A stretch of 48,123 nt of DNA, taken from positions 1 through 48,123 of the forward strand of contig CAAEVV010000058.1 in NCBI GenBank assembly GCA_900759565.1, given 5' to 3'. Shown piece after piece: positions 41,591-48,103 of this stretch. Every line of letters begins with the position of its first letter. Within the stretch, counting starts at the first letter, position 1. The DNA is from an uncultured Collinsella sp. GTDB lineage: Bacteria; Actinomycetota; Coriobacteriia; Coriobacteriales; Coriobacteriaceae. A program made the translations under genes and the position numbers. A model generated the notes under the pieces. That model saw only the letters and a list, made by a program, of their open reading frames with translations, did no database searches and was not told where the DNA came from.

Positions 41591-41722
41591 GGGCCCGTGC
41601 TGGACTTAGTTTTCAGAACGTCCTCGACCATGGAAACCCCCTTATCCTGCTCCTTCGGAGCTACGGATAAGGGGGTTTCCTGGTCTGCGGAATGTTCTGA
41701 AAACTAAGTCCAGCACGGGCCC
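41591..41722. repeat. 132-bp palindromic element with perfect 29-bp arms (element A)
   Basis: Bases 41591-41619 and 41694-41722 are perfect reverse complements (29 bp; the left arm begins GGGCCCGTGCTGGACTTAG and ends CAGAAC). Inside lies a second, 16-bp perfect pair, GGAAACCCCCTTATCC / GGATAAGGGGGTTTCC (41632-41647 / 41665-41680), extended by GACCA/TGGTC, and then GCTCC-TTC-GGAGC at the tip. The core of the stretch thus folds on itself. No ORF with a start site is present. It begins 17 bp after the oppF stop. It may act as an opp terminator in one strand or be a mobile miniature element; there is no obvious target duplication. Confidence 0.85.
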
Positions 41723-41786
41723 TGTGTTACCACCGCAGGGGGGTGCGATTCCTAAATCGCTCACTTTATCTAATAAGATATTTAGC

Positions 41787-41812
41787 GAGGCCGGAGCTTT
41801 AGCTCCGGCCTC
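41787..41812. terminator. GC-rich hairpin, possible opp operon terminator
   Basis: GAGGCCGGAGCT-TT-AGCTCCGGCCTC: a perfect 12-bp inverted repeat, followed by TCCATATAA. There is no true T-run, so termination is only a possibility. A second hairpin follows 10 bp later. Confidence 0.5.
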
Positions 41813-41822
41813 TCCATATAAG

Positions 41823-41841
41823 GGCTCGGCAAAGCCGAGCC
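41823..41841. terminator. Second GC-rich hairpin after oppF
   Basis: GGCTCGGC-AAA-GCCGAGCC: a perfect 8-bp stem followed by ACTAAATTTG. Tandem with the hairpin at 41787; function is unclear. Confidence 0.45.
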
Positions 41842-41901
41842 ACTAAATTTGAATCAGCCCCAGAACATGTTTGAGAACGGCGCATGGAGTACGTGGACGC
41901 A

Positions 41902-42026
41902 GGCCCCGAATCGGTGTTGCCTCCCGGCGCATTCCGCAGGGGGAGCGATATTTTGTAGCACGAAGTGCACAGCAAAAAATCGCTCATGCCCGAGGACGCG
42001 CCGGGAGGCAACACCGATTCGGGGCC
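41902..42026. repeat. 125-bp palindromic element with perfect 29-bp arms (element B)
   Basis: Bases 41902-41930 and 41998-42026 are perfect reverse complements (29 bp; the left arm begins GGCCCCGAATCGGTGTTGCC and ends CGGCGC). The centre pairs again through GAGCGAT/ATCGCTC with flanking T4 and A6 tracts, and ends in a GCAC-GAA-GTGC triloop. It is unrelated in sequence to element A, 180 bp upstream, though similar in plan and in arm length. It lies just before the tRNA-Leu promoter. No supported ORF. Confidence 0.85.
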
Positions 42027-42064
42027 GGACACACGGATTTACCTGCGCATTTACAAATTCGTAA

Positions 42065-42113
42065 ACTTTTTTGAAAAAAGTGCTTGCACAGTTCTCGAAT
42101 CATAGGTTATTAT
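42065..42113 (+). promoter_or_regulatory. tRNA-Leu promoter with palindromic A/T upstream element
   Basis: ACTTTTTTGAAAAAAGT (42065-42081, a perfect palindrome around a central G) is followed by one base and the -35 box TTGCAC (42084-42089); the -10 is TATTAT (42108-42113) at 18 bp, or TTATTA at 17 bp. The same arrangement precedes the tRNA genes at 45596 and 47950. Confidence 0.75.
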
Positions 42114-42170
42114 CTTCCTCGTTGAACGCGCGGGTCCAACAAAACGAACCGTGAATCAACAACATAGCAT

Positions 42171-42260
42171 GTCGGAGTGGCGGAATTGGCAGACGCGCTA
42201 GCTTGAGGTGCTAGTGACCGCTTTTTGGTCATGCGGGTTCAAGTCCCGCCTCCGACACCA
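42171..42260 (+). tRNA. tRNA-Leu (anticodon GAG)
   Basis: A complete class II tRNA with long variable arm. Acceptor GTCGGAG/CTCCGAC, anticodon stem CTAGC/GCTAG with loop TTGAGGT (anticodon GAG), a variable arm around GACCGCTTTTTGGTC, T-loop GGTTCAAGTCC and encoded CCA. It reads CTC/CTT leucine codons. A terminator with a TTCG loop follows. Confidence 0.97.
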
Positions 42261-42271
42261 TCGCATTTGAG

Positions 42272-42293
42272 AAGCCTCTTCGGAGGCTTTTTT
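42272..42293 (+). terminator. tRNA-Leu terminator
   Basis: AAGCCTC-TTCG-GAGGCTT followed by TTTT(G): a 7-bp stem closed by a C(TTCG)G tetraloop with a six-T run. It is 12 bp after the tRNA and 27 bp before the next gene, so the phosphatase gene has little room for its own promoter and may depend on readthrough. Confidence 0.92.
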
Positions 42294-42319
42294 GTTACCG
42301 ATAGACGGTGGGGTCCACG

Positions 42320-44665
42320 ATGGAAACGCTTGAACGCAACGAGTGGGCAGACGTTGCCCAACTAGTCGAGATCACGAGCGATGCTGTCATCATCTGCGAG
42401 CTCGACGGAACCATTCTGCATGTGAATAATCGCTTACTTGGCTTGATGTGCGAGGAACGCGCCGACGTCATCGGTGGAGATGTTAAAGACGTCCTGTACT
42501 CGTCCGCATTTGAACGTGCGACGGAACATCGTCTGCCATTTGAAACTGATGGCTCTGAGAACGAACTGATGCTCAAGCTGAGTGACGGCTCTTTTATCCC
42601 CGTCTTGGTTCGTGCGGGCTCCGTAACGCCTCCACGCATCTTTGGGCGCCGCGCACCACGTGTCCTTGTGGCGCTTCATAGTATCGAGGAACAGTATTCT
42701 CACGACCGTCAGCTCAAGCGTGCTCTTTCGGAGCTTAGAGTGGCTAACAAGCGCCTCTCTGGCACGCTTTCGGTCATTATGAGTACCGTGGGCTCCGATG
42801 AGTTACCCAGCCTACTTGATACCGTTTTGAACCAGCTTGTAGGAACGCTCGATGCTTCGGGTGCCGCTATCTATTTTTCTGAGAGCGGCGGTTTTAAACT
42901 TCGCGGTGTTTCCAAGGAGCTGTACGACAGCTACCTGCCTGAGTTTTTGCCGTATGGCGCTGGCATTCCGACGTATGTTCTTCGTGAGTCGCGTGCCTGT
43001 CGCTTGTCGATTCAACAGGACCTTGAGGGTGATAAGGCCGCCTCCGGTATGTTTATGGACTTGGACAATCGTTCTAAGCACCTGTTGCGCATGCAGGATA
43101 TGCCTCCGTACCGCAGCGAGATCTGTCTTCCCGTTTTTTACGGTACGCAGATTCTTGGCGTGCTGGAAGTTGGTTGGAAACGCCCTCAGGCACCGCTCGC
43201 CTATGACGTTAATGTGCTGGAGGTCATTTGCGATTACCTGTCTATCCAGCTGGTCGGCATGGCATCGAGTCTTCGCTCCCGTCGCACGGCCGAGCTTGGC
43301 CGCTCGCTCAATGTCTTGCGTGATGAGTTGTTTACCTTTCTAGACGATTCCGCCGCGGCTACCCAGGCGGTATCGTCCGAGATCTGCAATATGCTTAACT
43401 GCCATTTTTGCCCTGTTGAGTATGACGCCAGTCTGGATTCCTACGTCATAGATTTTGAAGGCGGCAGTCGCGTTGCCTTGCCGGACGATCCCGAGAAGCT
43501 TTTCTTTTCCACGACGGCGCCAGCGGCACGTCTGGGGGCTGGCCCTGATGGCTTTGAGGCATCTGTTTTGGGAGGTACGAGTGCCGAGGACCTTAAACAC
43601 GTCCGTATAACTCGCGTTGACGAATCGATGCCTATGGGGGGCTGGCTTAGGGCGCATGGTCTGCCTTGTCAAGGTCTCTACGTCGACTCCGGCATCGAGG
43701 CGGGGCGCCCGCGCTCTGAGGGTGATGGCAAGCGCAGTAACGACGCGATTGTTCCTGCTTCTGTTGCGAAGAGCCCGACGACGCGCGCGCTGCTGCTTCG
43801 TGATGGTAGCCAAGAGCCGATTGATGACCTTGAATATGACTACTTGGTGCACTTGGCGCATGACTTTGAACTGATCTACGAAGGCGAATCTCAAAAGCGC
43901 GAGGAGCGCCATATCGCTCAGACCCTTCAGATTGGCATGAGAAATTCGCTTGGTGATGTTCCGGGTATCGCAACCGATTCGGTGTACCTGTCGGCCACGA
44001 ACTCGGCGTTGGTCGGCGGCGATTTCTATACGCTCATCCGTCTTCCCGACGACTGCGCCGTCATGATTCTGGGCGATGTGTCTGGCAAAGGCATTGAGGC
44101 TGCATCGATGTCCGCGCTCGTCAAGACGGCCCTGACGGCATATGCCTGGGAGGGCGCTGGACCGGCCCGCATGGCACGCTCCCTTAACAGCATGCTCATG
44201 GGCTTCTCGAGGGTCGAGACGTTCGTGACGGCCTTTATCGCCAAGATTGACCTTAAAGCCGGACGCGCAACGTATTGTTCGGCGGGCCATCCTCCGACCA
44301 TGGTCATTAGGCCAGAGTCGATGCCGCTGGGTGGCGGCGAGGCCCGTGGGGGAGAGGTCGAGCTGCTTGGATGCCAATCGGGCGTAATCGGTGCCTTTGA
44401 GAGCATGGTGTACGAGACAGGCGTGTTTACGTTCGCTCCTGGCGACATGCTCTTCATGTATACGGATGGAACGATTGAGGCCCGCGACCGCACCGGAGCG
44501 TTCTTTGGCGAGCAGCGCTTGCGCGATCTTCTGCTTTCCGTTTCGGGGGAGGGCGTGTCGGGCATTTGCGGCAAGGTCTTGGGCGAGCTTGACCGATTTA
44601 CCGAATCGGCGCTGGACGATGACATTGCATTGGTGTCCCTTGAGTTTTTACGGGGTCGTTCATAG
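42320..44665 (+). CDS. PAS-GAF PP2C-type (SpoIIE/RsbU-like) serine phosphatase
   Basis: A 781-aa cytosolic signalling protein. Residues ~10-110 resemble a PAS sensor (ITSDAVIICELDGTILHVNNRLLGL); ~135-160 are helical, coiled-coil-like; ~165-325 look like a GAF domain; the middle (~330-540) is not recognised; and ~545-780 are a SpoIIE-type PP2C phosphatase with metal ligands D568 (GGDFYT), D586 (GDVSGKG) and an Asp pair in LDDDIALVS near the C-terminus. Such enzymes dephosphorylate STAS anti-sigma antagonists. The next gene encodes exactly a STAS domain (fused to its kinase), so that is the likely substrate. No transmembrane helices are seen. The ATG at 42320 has GGTGGGG upstream; a GTG at 42308 is less likely. 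Confidence 0.85.
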   Translation: METLERNEWADVAQLVEITSDAVIICELDGTILHVNNRLLGLMCEERADVIGGDVKDVLYSSAFERATEHRLPFETDGSENELMLKLSDGSFIPVLVRAGSVTPPRIFGRRAPRVLVALHSIEEQYSHDRQLKRALSELRVANKRLSGTLSVIMSTVGSDELPSLLDTVLNQLVGTLDASGAAIYFSESGGFKLRGVSKELYDSYLPEFLPYGAGIPTYVLRESRACRLSIQQDLEGDKAASGMFMDLDNRSKHLLRMQDMPPYRSEICLPVFYGTQILGVLEVGWKRPQAPLAYDVNVLEVICDYLSIQLVGMASSLRSRRTAELGRSLNVLRDELFTFLDDSAAATQAVSSEICNMLNCHFCPVEYDASLDSYVIDFEGGSRVALPDDPEKLFFSTTAPAARLGAGPDGFEASVLGGTSAEDLKHVRITRVDESMPMGGWLRAHGLPCQGLYVDSGIEAGRPRSEGDGKRSNDAIVPASVAKSPTTRALLLRDGSQEPIDDLEYDYLVHLAHDFELIYEGESQKREERHIAQTLQIGMRNSLGDVPGIATDSVYLSATNSALVGGDFYTLIRLPDDCAVMILGDVSGKGIEAASMSALVKTALTAYAWEGAGPARMARSLNSMLMGFSRVETFVTAFIAKIDLKAGRATYCSAGHPPTMVIRPESMPLGGGEARGGEVELLGCQSGVIGAFESMVYETGVFTFAPGDMLFMYTDGTIEARDRTGAFFGEQRLRDLLLSVSGEGVSGICGKVLGELDRFTESALDDDIALVSLEFLRGRS

Positions 44666-44743
44666 ACGACGCTGGGCGGGCTGAATCCGTACGGTTGGGG
44701 AAACGAATGCATCGAGTGGGCTTTTTTGGGGAACCATGGTCGT

Positions 44744-45490
44744 ATGAATGAGTGGAATGACATAGCGGTTTTGACGCCACCAGGCGATATCGACATCGCC
44801 ACGGTGCCCGCACTGCGCCGACGGTTGGATAATTTGATCGACCGGGGCGTGCGTCGTGTTGTCATCAATTGCCAGACCGTGGGCTTTATCGACTCGACGG
44901 GTTTGGCGTTTTTGCTTACACGTGCTAGAGAGCTTATGAGGCATGAGGGGCTGCTTTCGCTCGTTAACGCCTCCGATGAGGTCGTTCGCTTTTTGGAAAT
45001 TGCCCGGCTTGTCGACATCCTTCATGTCGCGGGCCCGGCGCGGGAGTCGATTCCCGCCATTCCGGTGGGGGAGTTGCCGCGATGGAGCAAGAGCGTCGAA
45101 GTGCAGCGAGGCATCGAGAATCTCCCGTATTATCGGCACCGTGTGGCCGAGCTCCTCGAATCGCTTCCCCTGAGGCGTGACGAGCGCTACGATGTCGCAT
45201 TGGCGTCGGGGGAGGCGCTGGGTAATGCCTATGACCATGCAGGCGGTATTGGGTGCGTCCTGACGGTTCAGGCCTATGGCGATCGCGTTGTGGTTGAGGT
45301 GCTTGATCGAGGTGCCGGCTATTCTATCGATGAAACGAGCGAACCGGTCGCATCTGAGGAGCGCGGCCGTGGTATCAAGCTTATGCGTATGCTCGTCGAT
45401 AACGTGGAGGTTGCTCGTCGTACGGACGGCGCCGGCACGCGCGTGCAGATGGTGAAGCTGTTTAGCGGAGCGCTGGAATCGTGTGCCTAG
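44744..45490 (+). CDS. STAS anti-sigma antagonist fused to an HATPase anti-sigma kinase domain
   Basis: A 248-aa protein combining two partner-switch components that are normally separate. Residues ~1-100 are a SpoIIAA/RsbV-type STAS domain with the phosphorylatable serine in FIDSTGLAFLL (S51); residues ~130-245 are a SpoIIAB/RsbW-type GHKL ATPase with the N-box GEALGNAYDHAG (E157, N161), the G1 box LDRGAGY (D188) and a G2 box RGRGIKLMRML. In the standard scheme the kinase binds a sigma factor and phosphorylates the STAS protein, and the phosphatase reverses this. Here kinase and antagonist are on one chain, following a SpoIIE-like phosphatase. No sigma factor gene is adjacent, so the target is unknown. 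The ATG at 44744 is preceded by GGGGAA at a long spacing; TTG at 44726 is an alternative. Confidence 0.8.
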   Translation: MNEWNDIAVLTPPGDIDIATVPALRRRLDNLIDRGVRRVVINCQTVGFIDSTGLAFLLTRARELMRHEGLLSLVNASDEVVRFLEIARLVDILHVAGPARESIPAIPVGELPRWSKSVEVQRGIENLPYYRHRVAELLESLPLRRDERYDVALASGEALGNAYDHAGGIGCVLTVQAYGDRVVVEVLDRGAGYSIDETSEPVASEERGRGIKLMRMLVDNVEVARRTDGAGTRVQMVKLFSGALESCA

Positions 45491-45535
45491 CCAATCGCTT
45501 TAGCGCGTTTAGCTACTAAGAACATGCGGCAGACA

Positions 45536-45583
45536 AGTTTTTTGAAAAAAGTACTTGCGTCTTTTGGACAACTCGCGTAAATT
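45536..45583 (+). promoter_or_regulatory. Promoter of the tRNA-Gly/tRNA-Cys cluster
   Basis: AGTTTTTTGAAAAAAGT (45536-45552) precedes -35 TTGCGT (45555-45560), then TAAATT (45578-45583) at 17 bp. It repeats the layout seen upstream of tRNA-Leu: A/T palindrome, one base and C, then TTGC. Confidence 0.75.
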
Positions 45584-45595
45584 AATAACCCGCAA

Positions 45596-45671
45596 GCGGA
45601 CATGGCTCAGTTGGTAGAGCACAACCTTGCCAAGGTTGGGGTCGCGGGTTCGAGCCCCGTTGTCCGCTCCA
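45596..45671 (+). tRNA. tRNA-Gly (anticodon GCC), copy 1
   Basis: A complete 76-nt tRNA: acceptor GCGGACA/TGTCCGC, D-loop, anticodon loop CTTGCCAA (GCC), T-loop GGTTCGAGCCC, encoded CCA. Sequence identical to copies at 45822 and 47950. A terminator-like hairpin follows. Confidence 0.98.
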
Positions 45672-45681
45672 TTGCATTTCC

Positions 45682-45704
45682 GGACCGTTTAGGCGGTCCT
45701 TTTT
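45682..45704 (+). terminator. Hairpin between tRNA-Gly and tRNA-Cys
   Basis: GGACCG-TTTAGG-CGGTCC (45682-45699) followed by TTTTTC. It ends 1-2 bases before the tRNA-Cys 5' end, so it may be a processing signal as well as a partial terminator, because no promoter fits between it and tRNA-Cys. Confidence 0.7.
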
Positions 45705-45705
45705 C

Positions 45706-45779
45706 GGCGAAGTGGCCAAGTGGTAAGGCAGAGGCCTGCAAAGCCTTTACCCCCGGTTCGAATCCGGGCTTCGCCTCCA
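45706..45779 (+). tRNA. tRNA-Cys (anticodon GCA)
   Basis: A 74-nt tRNA: acceptor GGCGAAG/CTTCGCC, anticodon loop CTGCAAA (GCA), T-loop GGTTCGAATCC, encoded CCA. Probably co-transcribed with tRNA-Gly upstream by readthrough of the hairpin at 45682. Confidence 0.97.
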
Positions 45780-45788
45780 GGCAACATC

Positions 45789-45815
45789 CGGGCGCTCCGG
45801 CGCCCGTTTTGTTTT
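45789..45815 (+). terminator. Terminator after tRNA-Cys
   Basis: CGGGCGC-TCCG-GCGCCCG with TTTTGTTTT following. It lies between tRNA-Cys and the second tRNA-Gly, which starts 7 bp later. Confidence 0.8.
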
Positions 45816-45821
45816 ACATAT

Positions 45822-45897
45822 GCGGACATGGCTCAGTTGGTAGAGCACAACCTTGCCAAGGTTGGGGTCGCGGGTTCGAGCCCCGTTGTCCGCTCCA
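45822..45897 (+). tRNA. tRNA-Gly (anticodon GCC), copy 2
   Basis: Identical over 76 nt to the copy at 45596. No separate promoter is evident in the few bases between the preceding terminator and this gene, so expression depends on readthrough. Confidence 0.98.
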
Positions 45898-45905
45898 AAC
45901 GCAAC

Positions 45906-45936
45906 AGCCCGGCTACCACGGTAGCCGGGCTTTTTT
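45906..45936 (+). terminator. Strong terminator of the tRNA cluster
   Basis: AGCCCGGCTAC-CACG-GTAGCCGGGCT (11-bp stem) followed by TTTTTT. It closes the Gly-Cys-Gly tRNA transcription unit. Confidence 0.92.
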
Positions 45937-46075
45937 GTATCCATCGCATGGGCTCGAACCCGAGAGGGAGCGAGCGTTTTGGGTCGTGGCTGTGGCGTTG
46001 TTTGCCGCGAATGTCCACTTTGGGCGTATCATCGTGGGCATCTCGCATAACCTCGTTGCAAGGGAGATACGCCCC

Positions 46076-47809
46076 ATGGCTACAGAAAAGTCTTCTTCGC
46101 GCTCATGGATGTCCGACGCCGCGATCTATCAGATCTACCCGCGCTCGTTTAAGGATTCGACTGGTTCGGGTCTGGGCGATATCGCGGGCATTACCCAGAA
46201 GATGGACTATCTTGAGCGGCTGGGTATCGAGGCCATCTGGCTGAGCCCGTTTTACCCATCGCCTCTTGTCGATGGTGGCTATGATGTGGCGGACTACTGC
46301 GATGTCGATCCACGTCTCGGCTCGCTTGACGACTTCGATGACATGATCGCTGCGGCTCACGCGCGCGGCATCAAGGTCATCGTCGACATCGTGCCCAACC
46401 ATTCATCCAGCCAGCACCCCTGGTTCAAAGCCGCTCTTGCCGCCGGCCCCGGATCGCCCGAGCGCGCCCGTTATATCTTCCGCGATGGTCGCGGCGAGCA
46501 TGGCGAGCTGCCTCCCACCAATTGGAATGCCAACTTTGGCGGCCCCGCATGGACGCGTGTTGCGGACGGTCAGTGGTATCTGCACATGTTTACGCCCGAG
46601 CAGCCGGACTTTGACTGGTCATGCCCTGAGGTTCACGCGCTCTTTTGCGACGTCCTGGCGTTTTGGAGCGATCGAGGCGTCGACGGCTTTCGCATTGATG
46701 TGGCGCAGGGTCTCGCCAAGGATCTCGACCGCGATGACCTCGACCGGTGGCATCTCGCCGAGGGCGATGACATGGTTGACGACGGCACCCATCCGCTGTG
46801 GGACCGCAATGAGGTCCACGAGATCTATCGCGAGTGGCGCCGCGTGTTCGACCGCTATAATCCGCCGCGCAGTGCCGTTGCCGAGGCGTGGGTGCTGCCC
46901 GAGCGCCAGTATCTCTACGCGCGTCCCAGCGAGCTTGGCCAGACATTCAACTTTGAGTTTGCCAAGGCCGCTTGGACCTATGATGACATGCACACTGCAA
47001 TCGAGAAGGGCTTGAAGGCAGCCGTCGAATCCGATTCCGCCTCGACTTGGGTACTCTCCAACCACGACGTGCCGCGCGTGGCGACACGCTATGCCCTGCC
47101 GCAAGTCAAGGCGACGCGCTACCACCAGATTGCGCTCGACTGGCTCTTACGTGACGGGTCGTCTTATGACGAGGACCGTGAACTCGGCGAGCGCCGCGCG
47201 CGGGCGGCCCTTTTGCTTGAACTGGCGCTTCCGGGCTCGGCATACGTGTATCAGGGTGAGGAGCTCGGCCTTTTTGAGGTGGCTGATATCCCGTGGGCTG
47301 CACTCGAAGACCCTACTGCGACCAATACGCACGGACCGAAGCGTGAGAAGGGGCGCGACGGCTGTCGCGTGCCCCTGCCGTGGGTGGCGGCGGACGATCC
47401 CGCGCATGGCGGATCGTTTGGGTTTTCGCCGGCAGACGCCGATGTGGCGCCCCATCTGCCGCAGCCTGCATGGTTTTCCGATTATGCTGCCGATAGGGAA
47501 GAAGTGGACCCGACATCGATGCTTGCGCTCTATCGTGACGCCCTCTGGCTGCGGCGCAAGCTGCGCGGGTGCGCCAACGATCTTGCGTGGCTCGATCTTG
47601 ACGGGCGCACCGGTCTTGCAGATGGTGCCGAGGGCGCTGAGGGCGGCGTCATCGCCTATCGCCGCGATAACGGCTGGACGTGTGTGACGAACTTCGGTGC
47701 AGCACCCGTGGAGCTGCCGGCGGGCAGGGTCCTGCTCACCTCATCACCGCTTGCAGACGGCAGGCTCACGCAGGACAGCTCTGCCTGGATCATGCTCGGC
47801 GAGATGTAG
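46076..47809 (+). CDS. GH13 alpha-glucosidase (oligo-1,6-glucosidase-like)
   Basis: A 577-aa cytosolic alpha-amylase-family hydrolase, expected to release glucose from the non-reducing ends of alpha-glucosides such as maltose, isomaltose or sucrose-like sugars. It shows the conserved regions IVDIVPNHSS (region I), GFRIDVA with nucleophile D208 (region II), AVAEAWV with acid/base E270 (region III) and LSNHDVPRV with D331 (region IV), plus the TIM-barrel start QIYPRSFKDS. The active-site pattern is like the actinobacterial AglA/GH13 30-23 type. No signal peptide. The ATG at 46076 follows AAGGGAGA; a longer in-frame reading from 45602 runs through three tRNA genes and was rejected. The exact sugar cannot be told from sequence. 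It stands alone between tRNA genes. Confidence 0.92.
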   Translation: MATEKSSSRSWMSDAAIYQIYPRSFKDSTGSGLGDIAGITQKMDYLERLGIEAIWLSPFYPSPLVDGGYDVADYCDVDPRLGSLDDFDDMIAAAHARGIKVIVDIVPNHSSSQHPWFKAALAAGPGSPERARYIFRDGRGEHGELPPTNWNANFGGPAWTRVADGQWYLHMFTPEQPDFDWSCPEVHALFCDVLAFWSDRGVDGFRIDVAQGLAKDLDRDDLDRWHLAEGDDMVDDGTHPLWDRNEVHEIYREWRRVFDRYNPPRSAVAEAWVLPERQYLYARPSELGQTFNFEFAKAAWTYDDMHTAIEKGLKAAVESDSASTWVLSNHDVPRVATRYALPQVKATRYHQIALDWLLRDGSSYDEDRELGERRARAALLLELALPGSAYVYQGEELGLFEVADIPWAALEDPTATNTHGPKREKGRDGCRVPLPWVAADDPAHGGSFGFSPADADVAPHLPQPAWFSDYAADREEVDPTSMLALYRDALWLRRKLRGCANDLAWLDLDGRTGLADGAEGAEGGVIAYRRDNGWTCVTNFGAAPVELPAGRVLLTSSPLADGRLTQDSSAWIMLGEM

Positions 47810-47862
47810 GGGCCTCTTGCGGCGAGTTTGCGTTTGCCTGCGCCTTCCGTGGTGGCTGATGT

Positions 47863-47881
47863 CCTCGCGAGGTTCGCGAGG
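47863..47881. repeat. Hairpin after the GH13 gene
   Basis: CCTCGCGA-GGT-TCGCGAGG, a perfect 8-bp stem 53 bp after the stop codon, followed by GCGTCGCAAAAC. No T-run on the plus strand, so its value as a terminator is doubtful. Confidence 0.5.
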
Positions 47882-47891
47882 GCGTCGCAAA

Positions 47892-47937
47892 ACTTTTTAA
47901 AAAAGTTCTTGCATAGGATGCGGGCATCACGTAAGAT
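47892..47937 (+). promoter_or_regulatory. Promoter of tRNA-Gly copy 3 and tRNA-Val
   Basis: ACTTTTTAAAAAAGT (47892-47906) precedes -35 TTGCAT (47909-47914), then TAAGAT (47932-47937) at 17 bp. Third instance of the A/T palindrome plus CTTGC arrangement. Confidence 0.75.
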
Positions 47938-47949
47938 TAATCCTCGTAA

Positions 47950-48025
47950 GCGGACATGGCTCAGTTGGTAGAGCACAACCTTGCCAAGGTTGGGGTCGCG
48001 GGTTCGAGCCCCGTTGTCCGCTCCA
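47950..48025 (+). tRNA. tRNA-Gly (anticodon GCC), copy 3
   Basis: Identical over 76 nt to the copies at 45596 and 45822. It is followed 3 bp later by tRNA-Val, so the two are co-transcribed. Confidence 0.98.
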
Positions 48026-48028
48026 TTT

Positions 48029-48103
48029 GGGCGTTTAGCTCAGGGGGAGAGCGCTTCCCTGACACGGAAGAGGTCAGAAGTTCAAATCTTCTAACGCCCA
48101 CCA
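48029..48103 (+). tRNA. tRNA-Val (anticodon GAC)
   Basis: A complete 75-nt tRNA: acceptor GGGCGTT/AACGCCC, anticodon loop CTGACAC (GAC), T-loop AGTTCAAATCT, encoded CCA. It starts 3 bp after the CCA of tRNA-Gly; the array may continue past the window end. Confidence 0.97.

Noticed and set aside
41575..42170. Small ORFs within the palindrome-rich block (for example 41799-42032 minus and 41849-42064 plus)
   Set aside because: They run through perfect inverted repeats, lack ribosome binding sites and resemble no protein; the DNA is better explained by the palindromes, hairpins and the tRNA promoter.
45602..46075. 158-residue N-terminal extension of the GH13 protein
   Set aside because: It would be read through three tRNA genes and their terminators. 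The ATG at 46076 has a ribosome binding site and matches the normal start of the family.
45596..48025. Evenly repeated 76-nt units that might suggest a repeat array
   Set aside because: They are identical tRNA-Gly genes with full cloverleaf and CCA, not CRISPR repeats; there are no regular spacers. No CRISPR array was found in the window.
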